In this document: one piece after another, positions 1-6,473 of the stretch | Layout of the letters: each line of letters starts with the position of its first letter | Position numbering within the stretch: the first letter of the stretch is position 1 | Assembly (NCBI GenBank): GCA_023249255.1 | Contig: JAHFCY010000022.1 | Span: 1-7,240, forward strand | Length of the DNA stretch: 7,240 nt | Direction of reading: 5' to 3' | DNA from: Candidatus Lindowiibacteriota bacterium | Lineage (GTDB): Bacteria > Lindowbacteria > 2-12-FULL-62-27 | Made by a program: the position numbers and the translations under genes | Notes under the pieces: generated by a model | What the model was told of the DNA's origin: nothing | Databases searched by the model: none | What the model saw: only the letters and a program-made list of their open reading frames with translations

Positions 1-218
1 ATCCGCTTCTCAAGCGCGCCGACGAAAAATATGTGACGGAGGCATCCTACAAAAATCCGAAATTCGTCGAAGACGTGGTGCGGGACATCGCCCTCAAATT
101 CGACGGTGACGCCCGCGTGGCGTCCTACCGGGTCGAGTGCGAAAGTCTCGAATCGATCCACGCCCACAACGCTTACGCTGTCATCTCGTCCGGGCCGTTC
201 CCGGCGTACTGGAGATAA
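1..218 (+). CDS. folE2: GTP cyclohydrolase IB (FolE2), C-terminal part
   Basis: This is the last 71 codons of a gene that enters from the left edge; the reading frame begins at base 3 and ends with TAA at 216-218. FolE2 converts GTP to 7,8-dihydroneopterin triphosphate, the first step towards tetrahydrofolate and also a precursor of queuosine, in the cytoplasm. It is the zinc-independent alternative to FolE. The family is recognised from the C-terminal blocks [40 protein letters not shown] and HAHNAYA; the E-S-I-H-x-H stretch (bases 150-167) belongs to the conserved active-site region of the T-fold. The protein ends about ten residues after this block (ending PFPAYWR), a normal place for the family. 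The next gene, nadC, begins almost at once in the same frame, so the two are probably cotranscribed. The N-terminal part and the promoter are outside the window. Confidence 0.9.
   Translation, partial: PLLKRADEKYVTEASYKNPKFVEDVVRDIALKFDGDARVASYRVECESLESIHAHNAYAVISSGPFPAYWR
211..215 (+). promoter_or_regulatory. candidate ribosome binding site for nadC (GGAGA)
   Basis: GGAGA lies in the last codons of folE2, 6 bases before an in-frame ATT at 222 and 12 before a second ATT at 228. It is the only purine-rich Shine-Dalgarno-like sequence near the beginning of the nadC frame, and it is the main reason for proposing ATT 222 as the start. Confidence 0.45.
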
Positions 219-221
219 TCG

Positions 222-1073
222 ATTCGTATTCCTCCGCGTCTAACCTCTCTTGTTCTGCAAGCGCTCGCCGAAGATGACTTTCGGCGCGACATCACCTCAT
301 CCACAATTCCACGCGCCCTGTCGGCCCGCGGCGAAATCGTCGCCGAACAGCCGATGGCGGTTTCCGGCGCGACGGCGGCCGCGCTGGCGTTTCGACTCTG
401 CGACCGGCATGCGCGCGTTAGAGTCCATGTCCGTGACGGGCAATCCGCCCGCCCCGGTCAGGTCATTCTCGAAATCCGCGCGCGGGCCCGGGCGTTGCTG
501 ACCGCCGAACGCACCGCGCTCAATTTCCTCGGCCGTCTTTCCGGCATCGCCACGCTCACGCGTCGATTCGTCCGCGCCGTGCCCAAAGGGTGCCGCACAA
601 AAATATTGGACACGCGAAAGACGACACCGCTTTTGCGCGCGCTCGAAAAAGACGCCGTGCGGCACGGCGGCGGGACCAACCACCGCCGGACGCTGTCCGA
701 ATCGGTTTTGATCAAAGACAACCACGTGATGCTTCATGGCGGCGTCGGCCGGGCCGTTCGTGCCGCCCGCCGCACGTCCGGCCGCGGGATGCCGATCGAG
801 GTCGAAGTCGGCACGCTGGACGAACTTCGCGAGGCGCTCGATTCGCGCGCCGACCGCGTGTTGCTTGACAACATGTCCATCGCCCTCGTCCGCCGCGCCG
901 TCCAGATCGTCGCCGGCCGGATTCCGATCGAAGTCTCCGGCGGGGTGACGCTTGACCGGATTGCGGCGCTGGCGCGGTTGGGCGTCGATTTCATTTCCAT
1001 CGGCGCGCTGACTCACTCCGCGCCCGCCGCCAAATTGTCAATGAATATTTATCCTGTCCGAACCCGCGGATGA
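222..1073 (+). CDS. nadC: quinolinate phosphoribosyltransferase (nicotinate-nucleotide pyrophosphorylase), probable ATT start
   Basis: NadC decarboxylates quinolinate and joins it to PRPP, giving nicotinate mononucleotide in de novo NAD synthesis. Family blocks run through the whole frame. With ATT 222 as codon 1 they are: ALAEDDFRRDITSS (about 14-27), TAERTALNFLGRLSG (94-108), ILDTRKTTP (128-136, PRPP/quinolinate-binding loop), RHGGGTNHR (147-155), LIKDNH (163-168), IEVEV (192-196), VLLDN (213-217), IEVSGGV (236-242) and ISIGALTHSAPA (258-269). The length would be 283 residues, normal for NadC. The first ATG of the frame (354) would remove 44 residues including the conserved EDD..DITS block, so it is unlikely to be the true start. 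Between the folE2 stop and 354 the frame has no ATG, GTG or TTG; ATT at 222 or 228 and CTG at 255 are the options. The gene ends in an ATGA overlap with comM. Identity is very secure; the start is uncertain. Confidence 0.93.
   Translation: MRIPPRLTSLVLQALAEDDFRRDITSSTIPRALSARGEIVAEQPMAVSGATAAALAFRLCDRHARVRVHVRDGQSARPGQVILEIRARARALLTAERTALNFLGRLSGIATLTRRFVRAVPKGCRTKILDTRKTTPLLRALEKDAVRHGGGTNHRRTLSESVLIKDNHVMLHGGVGRAVRAARRTSGRGMPIEVEVGTLDELREALDSRADRVLLDNMSIALVRRAVQIVAGRIPIEVSGGVTLDRIAALARLGVDFISIGALTHSAPAAKLSMNIYPVRTRG
266..286 (+). repeat. inverted repeat (7-bp stem) in the 5' coding part of nadC
   Basis: CGCCGAA (266-272) and TTCGGCG (280-286) are perfect reverse complements around a 7-base loop. 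The stem lies in codons 15-22 of the proposed nadC frame. It has no U tract, so it is not a simple terminator. It could be chance in GC-rich coding DNA. Confidence 0.4.
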
Positions 1074-2599
1074 CCGTCGCCCGCGTTCCGTCGGCGCTCC
1101 TGTCGGGGCTGGACGTTCAGCCGATCGGCGTCGAGGTCGATGTGCGGAAAGGTCTGCCGAATTTTACGATCGTCGGGCTGGCGCAGGACGCGGTCAAGGA
1201 AAGCCGGGATCGCGTGATCGCGGCGATCAAAAATTCCGGATTCGAAATGCCGGCGATGAAGGTCACGATCAACCTGACGCCCGTTTCCCTGAAAAAGGCT
1301 TCCCCGCTTCTGGATCTGCCGATCGCCGCCGGCGTGCTTCTGGCCAGCAAACAAATTCCGGACCCCCCGGCCGGCGCCGTTTTTCTGGGCGAACTTTCGC
1401 TTGACGGATCTGTCCGGGCCGCGACGGGTGTCCTCGCAATTCTGGACGGGCTTGGAGATCGCGCGTGTGCGATCATTCCAAAAATCAACCTCGCCGACGC
1501 GGCGATTCTCCGCGCCGGCTCAAAGCGCCGTCTGACAGCGCTGGGCATCGAGCACCTCAACGAGTTGGCCCGTCCGGTCGATCAGTTGCCGAAATCCGCG
1601 CGTCATCGACGGCTGCCGAAGACGAGTCCGGCCGGCGGTTGTGATTTTTCCGACATTCGCGGCCAGTATCTGGCCCGCCGCGCGGCCGAGCTTTCCGCGG
1701 CCGGCGGGCATCACCTTCTGCTGGTCGGCCCGCCGGGGACGGGCAAGTCGATGCTGGCGCACAGCCTGTCCTCCATTTTGCCGGATCTTTCTCCAGGCGA
1801 ATCCCTCGAAGTCACCAAAATCCATCATCTCGCGGGGATCCTGCCCGATCTGGAACTCGTAACCTCCCGGCCGTTTCGGTCGCCGCATCATACCCTGTCG
1901 GACGTCGCGATGATCGGCGGCGGCGCGCAGAGTCTTCCGGGCGAAATCACGCTGGCGCATCGGGGAGTTCTGTTTCTCGACGAGTTCCCCGAATTTCACC
2001 GCCACGTTATCGAGTCGCTCCGCCAGCCGCTGGAGGATCGCCGGGTGCAGGTGAGCCGCGCCGCCGCGAAAATTTCGTATCCGTCCGATTTTATTCTCGT
2101 CTGCGCCCTCAATCCCTGTCCCTGCGGCTATCTTCATCATCCCACGCGCGCCTGCCGGTGTTCCCAGGCCGACATCCGCCGATATTTCAACAAACTCTCC
2201 GGCCCCATTCTCAACCGCATCGATCTTCAGGTCGAACTTTCGCCGGAATCGGCCGATCTGATTCTTTCGGGCGTCCCGGGCGAGTGCAGTTTCGACATTC
2301 TGAAACGAGTCCGCGCCGTGCGAGACGTGCAGTCCGGACGATTTGGCCGGCCGGACAAAACCAACGCGCAGATGACGCCGACGGAAGTCCGCGCCGTTTG
2401 CGCGCTCTCGACCGAATGCTCGAATCTTCTGCAGACAGCATTCAAGCGGATGTCGATATCGCCCCGGTCGCTGGACAAAATATTGAAAGTCTCCCGAACC
2501 ATCGCCGACCTTGCGAACTCTCCGACTCTAGCGCCCCCGCACATCCTGGAAGCGATCCACTTTCGGGCAATGGACATGTTGACAACGGCGGGCGGCTGA
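1070..2599 (+). CDS. comM: YifB/ComM family Mg-chelatase-like AAA+ ATPase
   Basis: A 509-residue protein of the usual length and domain order for ComM/YifB. In Gammaproteobacteria ComM is a hexameric helicase that promotes branch migration during integration of transforming DNA; elsewhere its role is less clear. The N-terminal Lon/S5-like domain (about 1-165) holds the family blocks GLPNFTIVGL (28-37), AVKESRDRV (41-49) and INLTPVSLKK (67-76). The AAA+ core has Walker A GPPGTGKS (220-227), the RSPHHTLSD block (270-278), Walker B VLFLDEFPEF (300-309), then NPCPCGY (348-354) with a CRC pair (362-364) forming a C-x-C...C-x-C cluster that may bind metal. SGPILNRIDLQVE (377-389) carries the conserved arginine region, and the C-terminal helical part has ILKVSRTIADLA (471-482). 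Its ATG overlaps the nadC stop as ATGA, and no good Shine-Dalgarno sequence is visible, so translation is probably coupled to nadC. Natural competence cannot be inferred from this gene alone, because it is widespread. Confidence 0.95.
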   Translation: MTVARVPSALLSGLDVQPIGVEVDVRKGLPNFTIVGLAQDAVKESRDRVIAAIKNSGFEMPAMKVTINLTPVSLKKASPLLDLPIAAGVLLASKQIPDPPAGAVFLGELSLDGSVRAATGVLAILDGLGDRACAIIPKINLADAAILRAGSKRRLTALGIEHLNELARPVDQLPKSARHRRLPKTSPAGGCDFSDIRGQYLARRAAELSAAGGHHLLLVGPPGTGKSMLAHSLSSILPDLSPGESLEVTKIHHLAGILPDLELVTSRPFRSPHHTLSDVAMIGGGAQSLPGEITLAHRGVLFLDEFPEFHRHVIESLRQPLEDRRVQVSRAAAKISYPSDFILVCALNPCPCGYLHHPTRACRCSQADIRRYFNKLSGPILNRIDLQVELSPESADLILSGVPGECSFDILKRVRAVRDVQSGRFGRPDKTNAQMTPTEVRAVCALSTECSNLLQTAFKRMSISPRSLDKILKVSRTIADLANSPTLAPPHILEAIHFRAMDMLTTAGG

Positions 2600-2606
2600 C
2601 ATAATT
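2579..2606 (+). promoter_or_regulatory. candidate sigma70-type promoter at the end of comM
   Basis: TTGACA (2579-2584) is a perfect -35 hexamer. It is followed after 15 bases by CATAAT (2600-2605), which matches 5 of 6 bases of TATAAT; reading ATAATT at 2601 gives a spacer of 16. The short spacer weakens the call, and the -35 part is also codons (Leu-Thr) of comM. A start of transcription about 7 bases after the -10 would fall near 2612, only some 9 bases before the ATG of the next gene. Confidence 0.4.
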
Positions 2607-2620
2607 TCCCACCGCATACT

Positions 2621-4798
2621 ATGTCACGTCTGAATCGTCATACGGGAAGCGTCTCCATTTTTCTTGGCGCGGTGTTTTTGATCGCCGCTCTCTCGGCGTC
2701 CGGGTCTTTGGCGGCCAAACCGGCCGACGAACCGTTTGATCCGATCGCTTCGCTCTACGAGAAGGGCAACGACTATTTCCGCAAAGGGTCCTACTCGAGC
2801 GCCATCAGCGTATTTCAGCTGATCCCGGACAACCATCCCGATCACGCTCTCGCGCCGGAGGCGATGTTTTCGATCGCCAGCGCCCAGCACAAAATGGGAG
2901 ACCGCGCGGCCGCGTTGACAACATACCAGGAACTCCTGCGTCGATATCCCACGGCCCCGGCGATCCCGGATGCTTTGCTGCAGATGGGCACAATTTCCGC
3001 CGAGATGGGGGATCCGGCCGCGGCCAAGTCGTCCTGGACGAAACTGATTACAGAATACAAGGGAAGTATTTCGGCGAAAATCGCTGAGCAGAGATTGAGT
3101 TCGGTGCAAGTTGCGACTTCTCCGACGCCTCTTGCTCCCGAACGACCCGCGGCGACCCCGCCTCCATCCCATATGAAGGAATCCGCCGTGCAAACTCAAT
3201 CCGCCGTGGAGATGCCCGGGAAAATGCCGCCGATGCCGTCGCCCGCCGAATCCGTCCAACCCGGCGGAACGGATGAATGGAACGCCCCGGCCGTCTCCAT
3301 GCCGCCTTCGATGCCGTCCGAACCCGCGCGCGCCGAAGCGACCTATGTCGTGAAAAAAAATGACAGCGTGAGCGGCATTGCCCAGAAATTGCTCGGATCG
3401 CGCGACCGGTACAAGGAACTTGCGAGATTCAACAAAATTCCGCCGCCATACACGCTCAATGTCGGACAGATTTTAAGAATTCCTGGCAAGGCAGCGTCGC
3501 GTCCGGCCGAACCGTCCGTCGCGTCGGCAGGCGCCTACGAGCCGATGTTCAGCGAAGAAGAGATGTCGAAGAAGAAAGGCAAAAAAGTTTCGCCGATGCC
3601 GACGGCGTTTCCGGCAAATCCGCCGGGCACGTCGACGCAGGCCGCGCCTGCGTGGGAGCCGACGCCGGTGGAGGACATGGAGAAAGCGGCAGGATCAATC
3701 GAGAAATGGGTGGACGACCGCAACGAAGGATACGAGGCGCTCCAGCAGCGTCTTCTTGAACTTCAGCATGACGCGAAAACTCAAAAACTGATGGAGAAGC
3801 AGTTGGAGATCTTGAAGAGCCAGCTGGAAGGTGAGCAGAATCAGAATAACGACTTAAAGAAGGAAATCATCAGCCACGTCGAGCGGCTGAAGGAGATGAA
3901 AGACCGGAACATGTCGTTGACCTCGCAGATCCAGTCCCTGACCGATGCGATGGATCGTTCAAAGGCGATCCAGGCGCGCAACGCCGAGATGGACGCGCAG
4001 ATGAAGTCGAATCAGCAGAAGATGGGCACGCTCGAAAAACAGAACCAGACGCTGTCGGAAACACTCCAGAAAATGCGCGACGCCTTTGACGCGCAGATGG
4101 CGCTGGTGAAAGCCTATTACGATTCCCAACTCGAGTCGGCCCGGCAGGATTACGAAATCCGCATGGACACGACCGAGGCCGAGCTGTCGCGTCTTCGGGC
4201 GGAGGCGCGCCAGAAAGACGCGAGCCTGAACGAAATCAAAAGAGACTACACGGATCTCATCAAAAAGACCGAGTCGATCCAAAAAGAGATGATCCAGGAA
4301 AAGCAAAAAAGCGTGAGCACCACCGCCGCGAAGGAATCGTATGACAAGGCGAAAGACCTGAAACGCCAGGGCAAGACCAGGGAGGCGGAAGCGGCCTTTC
4401 GCGAGGCTTTGAGCGTCTATCCCGATTATGCCGATGCCATGAACGAGCTGGCGTTCCTGTACGCGGAAGACGGCCGCGATCTTGACGATGCCGAAAAGTT
4501 GGTGGATAAGGCGATTTCCGTCGACCCGGACGGCCGCGGCTATTATCTTGACACGCTCGGCTGGATTTTGTATTCACGCCACGCGTACACCGCCGCGCTG
4601 GACTCTCTGCTGGAGGCGCACAAGCTTGTTCCGGTCGACAATTTGCCGGCGCGGGCGGCGGTACAGTTTCATCTCGGCAAGGTCTATGAGGCGGTTTCGG
4701 ACAAGGACAAGGCGTTTTTCTATTTCATCGACGCCATCAAGCTCGCGCCCCGCACCCGATGGGCGACGCTTGCCGAACGGGAGTTGGACTCCCTGTAA
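2621..4798 (+). CDS. exported TPR-LysM-coiled-coil-TPR envelope protein
   Basis: A 725-residue protein that I cannot tie to a named family, but whose layout is clear. Residues 1-32 look like a Sec signal peptide: basic start MSRLNRHTG, hydrophobic core IFLGAVFLIAALSA, and a small-residue cleavage site near SLAA. Three TPR units follow (about 44-158), resembling BamD/CpoB-type periplasmic repeats. A Pro/Met-rich linker (165-240) leads to a LysM domain (241-288, TYVVKKNDSVSGIAQKLLG to VGQILRIP), which in other proteins binds peptidoglycan. A second linker (290-347) is followed by a long coiled coil (about 348-568, rich in Gln, Glu, Lys and Met) and four more TPR units (569-711). It probably acts in the periplasm, linking peptidoglycan to a protein complex; that is inference. 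CpoB (coiled coil plus TPR) and FimV (LysM, coiled coil, TPR) are partial parallels. ATG 2621 is chosen because the signal peptide begins there, although no Shine-Dalgarno sequence precedes it. The stop is 31 bases before the ABC ATPase gene. Confidence 0.85.
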   Translation: MSRLNRHTGSVSIFLGAVFLIAALSASGSLAAKPADEPFDPIASLYEKGNDYFRKGSYSSAISVFQLIPDNHPDHALAPEAMFSIASAQHKMGDRAAALTTYQELLRRYPTAPAIPDALLQMGTISAEMGDPAAAKSSWTKLITEYKGSISAKIAEQRLSSVQVATSPTPLAPERPAATPPPSHMKESAVQTQSAVEMPGKMPPMPSPAESVQPGGTDEWNAPAVSMPPSMPSEPARAEATYVVKKNDSVSGIAQKLLGSRDRYKELARFNKIPPPYTLNVGQILRIPGKAASRPAEPSVASAGAYEPMFSEEEMSKKKGKKVSPMPTAFPANPPGTSTQAAPAWEPTPVEDMEKAAGSIEKWVDDRNEGYEALQQRLLELQHDAKTQKLMEKQLEILKSQLEGEQNQNNDLKKEIISHVERLKEMKDRNMSLTSQIQSLTDAMDRSKAIQARNAEMDAQMKSNQQKMGTLEKQNQTLSETLQKMRDAFDAQMALVKAYYDSQLESARQDYEIRMDTTEAELSRLRAEARQKDASLNEIKRDYTDLIKKTESIQKEMIQEKQKSVSTTAAKESYDKAKDLKRQGKTREAEAAFREALSVYPDYADAMNELAFLYAEDGRDLDDAEKLVDKAISVDPDGRGYYLDTLGWILYSRHAYTAALDSLLEAHKLVPVDNLPARAAVQFHLGKVYEAVSDKDKAFFYFIDAIKLAPRTRWATLAERELDSL
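3353..3360 (+). repeat. A8 homopolymer in the LysM coding region
   Basis: Eight consecutive A in GTG-AAA-AAA-AAT, codons 244-247 of the TPR/LysM gene. It is the longest A run I noticed in this GC-rich window. Gain or loss of one A leads to a stop within a few codons (TGA immediately after a gained A; ATG-ACA-GCG-TGA after a lost A). Confidence 0.9.
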
Positions 4799-4804
4799 TT
4801 CTGG

Positions 4805-4822
4805 CCGCGCCACGCGCGGAGG
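4805..4822 (+). promoter_or_regulatory. ribosome binding site of the ABC ATPase gene, partly inside a hairpin
   Basis: GGAGG (4818-4822) sits 7 bases before ATG 4830, an excellent Shine-Dalgarno sequence. Its first two G bases are the end of a perfect 6-bp inverted repeat, CCGCGC (4805-4810), loop CAC, GCGCGG (4814-4819). No U tract follows, so this is not a standard terminator. A stem here would partly hide the ribosome site; ribosomes ending at the upstream stop (4796-4798) stand close enough to disturb it. Confidence 0.6.
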
Positions 4823-4829
4823 CGGACAC

Positions 4830-5765
4830 ATGATTGACGTCACAGAACTGACAAAAAAATACGGAACGGAACCTGCGGTGGACGGCGTGTCATTTTCCAT
4901 CCGCCGGGGCGAAGTCGTCGGATTTCTGGGTCCCAACGGCGCGGGCAAAACCACAACCATGCGGATGCTGACAGGTTTCCTGCCGCCGACTTCCGGCCGG
5001 GCAATGGTGGCCGATCACGACGTTCTGACGAACAGCCTGGACGTTCGCCGCCGGGTCGGATACTTACCGGAAACGACGCCGCTCTATCCCGATCTTTCAG
5101 TGGTCGAATATCTCCAGTTCATCGGCGCACTTCGCGGTCTCGCCGGTTCTGCCCTCGCTTCCGGCGTGGACCGGGCGGTCGACGCGTGCGGGCTGGGAGA
5201 TGTCCTTGGCAAGGACATCGGCGAGTTGTCCAAAGGATTCCGCCAGCGCGTCGGGTTGGCACAGGCCATCCTTCACGACCCCGATCTTCTGATTCTCGAC
5301 GAGCCGACGAGCGGCCTCGATCCTTCGCAGGTTGTGGAAGTCCGGGAACTCGTGTCAGCGCTTGGCAAGGAGAAGACGGTCATCCTGTCGACTCATATCC
5401 TGTCGGAAGTTCAGGCGGTGTGTTCGCGCGTGATCATCATCTCCCGCGGCCGGATCGTCGCGGACGGCAGTCTCGCCGATCTTCGCCAACGGCACACGGG
5501 CGGCGGCGTTCTCAATGTGGAAATCAGGGCGCCGGAAGAAGCGGTGCGCAGGAAATTCTCGGCGCTGACCGGCGTCACGGCCGTCCGGACGAGGCCGCTC
5601 GGCGATTCGGTCCATGCCGAAATCGATTCCCGCAACGACTTGCGCGAGGCGGTATTTCGTCTTGCGGTCTCGGAAGGCTGGACGCTTCTGGAACTTCGCC
5701 AGTCAATCATCGATCTCGAATCGATCTTCCTGCAACTGACGTCCAAACAGTCGGGACCGTCATGA
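4830..5765 (+). CDS. ABC transporter ATP-binding protein, GldA-like (ABC-2 type)
   Basis: A 311-residue cytoplasmic ATPase that would power the permease encoded next. All nucleotide-binding motifs are intact: Walker A GPNGAGKT (34-41), a GYLPETTPLYPDLSV Q-loop region (77-91) with Glu where many families have Gln, as is usual in the GldA-like group, signature LSKGFRQRVGLAQA (133-146), Walker B LLILDEP (153-159), D-loop SGLDP (161-165) and H-loop STHILSEV with His189. Residues from about 225 form the C-terminal extension seen in ABC-2 exporter ATPases, ending with LRQSIIDLESIFLQLT. GldA belongs to an ABC complex needed for gliding in Flavobacterium, but homologues with the same gene order occur in non-gliding bacteria, so the substrate is unknown. 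The frame is open well upstream of 4830, but ATG 4830 has a strong GGAGG site and matches the family's N-terminus (MIDVTELTKKYG). The stop overlaps the permease start as ATGA. Confidence 0.93.
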   Translation: MIDVTELTKKYGTEPAVDGVSFSIRRGEVVGFLGPNGAGKTTTMRMLTGFLPPTSGRAMVADHDVLTNSLDVRRRVGYLPETTPLYPDLSVVEYLQFIGALRGLAGSALASGVDRAVDACGLGDVLGKDIGELSKGFRQRVGLAQAILHDPDLLILDEPTSGLDPSQVVEVRELVSALGKEKTVILSTHILSEVQAVCSRVIIISRGRIVADGSLADLRQRHTGGGVLNVEIRAPEEAVRRKFSALTGVTAVRTRPLGDSVHAEIDSRNDLREAVFRLAVSEGWTLLELRQSIIDLESIFLQLTSKQSGPS

Positions 5766-6472
5766 CAAACATTCTTCACATTCTCCGCAAGGAACTCCGC
5801 GTGTATTTCAATTCGCCCGTCGCCTACGTCTTTCTGATGGCCTATCTGCTCGTGGCCGGCTGGCTGTTCTCGTCCGGCCTGTTTTTGCGCGGCGAAGCGA
5901 CGGTCGCGCCGTTCATCGACGTGTCGCCCCTGCTGTTTTTGTTTTTCATTCCGGCCATTACGATGCGACTCCTCTCGGAGGAACTGGGACGCGGCACGTT
6001 CGAAATTCTCGCGACCTTGCCGGTCCGCGACGGCGAAATCGTTCTCGGTAAATTTCTCTCGGCCGGCGCGCTGTTTCTGTGCTCGCTGATCTGCACGTTG
6101 ATCTTTCCGTTCGGCATTTCGCTGGCCGGCGAACTGGACGGTGGGCAGACGTTCGCCTCCTATCTCGGCGTCTTTTTCCTCGGGATGTCCTACATTTCGA
6201 TGGGCCTGTTCGCGTCGAGTCTGACGCGCCGGGAAATCCTTGCATTCATCGTCGGATTTTTGTTCATGATGATTTTCTTCCTCGTCGGCAAGTTCACGCA
6301 ATTCATGCCGGACCGGCTGGCGGCCCTCGCCGATTTTGCGGGGATGGACAGCCATCTCAACAATATTTCCCGGGGCGTGATTGACACGCGCGACCTCGTC
6401 TATTTCGTGACGCTCATCGCGTTTTTTCTGCATCTCACGGTCTACAGCCTTGAAAGCCGCAGGTGGCGCTGA
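5762..6472 (+). CDS. ABC-2 type permease, GldF-like
   Basis: A 236-residue integral inner-membrane protein with about six membrane segments (approximately 19-41, 51-71, 100-122, 133-153, 159-178, 211-230). The N-terminus ILHILRKELRVYFNSPVAYV is typical of ABC-2 permeases of the GldF group, in which an amphipathic helix (KEL..YFxSP) precedes the first membrane helix. The cytoplasmic block LLSEELGRGTFEILATLPV (70-88) is the conserved region after the second helix that contacts the ATPase. Family members are commonly about 240 residues, so this is full length. The frame is open upstream inside the ATPase gene, but ATG 5762, in the ATGA overlap, starts exactly where homology to ABC-2 permeases would begin. 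Translation is probably coupled to the ATPase. The transported substrate cannot be told from sequence. Confidence 0.92.
   Translation: MTNILHILRKELRVYFNSPVAYVFLMAYLLVAGWLFSSGLFLRGEATVAPFIDVSPLLFLFFIPAITMRLLSEELGRGTFEILATLPVRDGEIVLGKFLSAGALFLCSLICTLIFPFGISLAGELDGGQTFASYLGVFFLGMSYISMGLFASSLTRREILAFIVGFLFMMIFFLVGKFTQFMPDRLAALADFAGMDSHLNNISRGVIDTRDLVYFVTLIAFFLHLTVYSLESRRWR
6461..6466 (+). promoter_or_regulatory. ribosome binding site for the GldG-like gene (AGGTGG)
   Basis: AGGTGG lies 7 bases before GTG 6474, in the last codons of the permease gene. It supports GTG as the start of the third ABC gene, which has no ATG near this point. Confidence 0.55.
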
Positions 6473-6473
6473 C

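Noticed and set aside
217-224. Palindrome AATCGATT after the folE2 stop as an operator
   Set aside because: Eight bases only, with no second copy or longer symmetry; too short to support a binding site.
297-1016. 239-codon open frame on the - strand opposite nadC
   Set aside because: It mirrors the codon periodicity of the GC-rich nadC gene. Its Arg/Ala/Gly-rich translation has no recognisable domain, while the + strand carries every NadC motif.
4805-4819. Intrinsic terminator between the TPR/LysM gene and the ABC ATPase
   Set aside because: The 6-bp stem is not followed by a T run, and the following gene starts 10 bases later with its ribosome site overlapping the stem.
4482-4829. Long in-frame N-terminal extension of the ABC ATPase
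   Set aside because: It would overlap the C-terminal TPR repeats of the upstream gene; its translation is Arg/Ser/Thr-rich shadow sequence. The real start at 4830 has GGAGG and the family N-terminus.
4853-4859. A AAA AAA heptamer at codons 8-10 of the ATPase, a possible -1 frameshift site
   Set aside because: It lies at the extreme 5' end before any domain, no downstream structure was seen, and the zero frame encodes the complete normal ATPase. Lys-Lys-Tyr is usual here for the family.
5186-5761. In-frame upstream extension of the permease
   Set aside because: It lies wholly within the ATPase gene in another frame; the ABC-2 permease N-terminus begins at ATG 5762.
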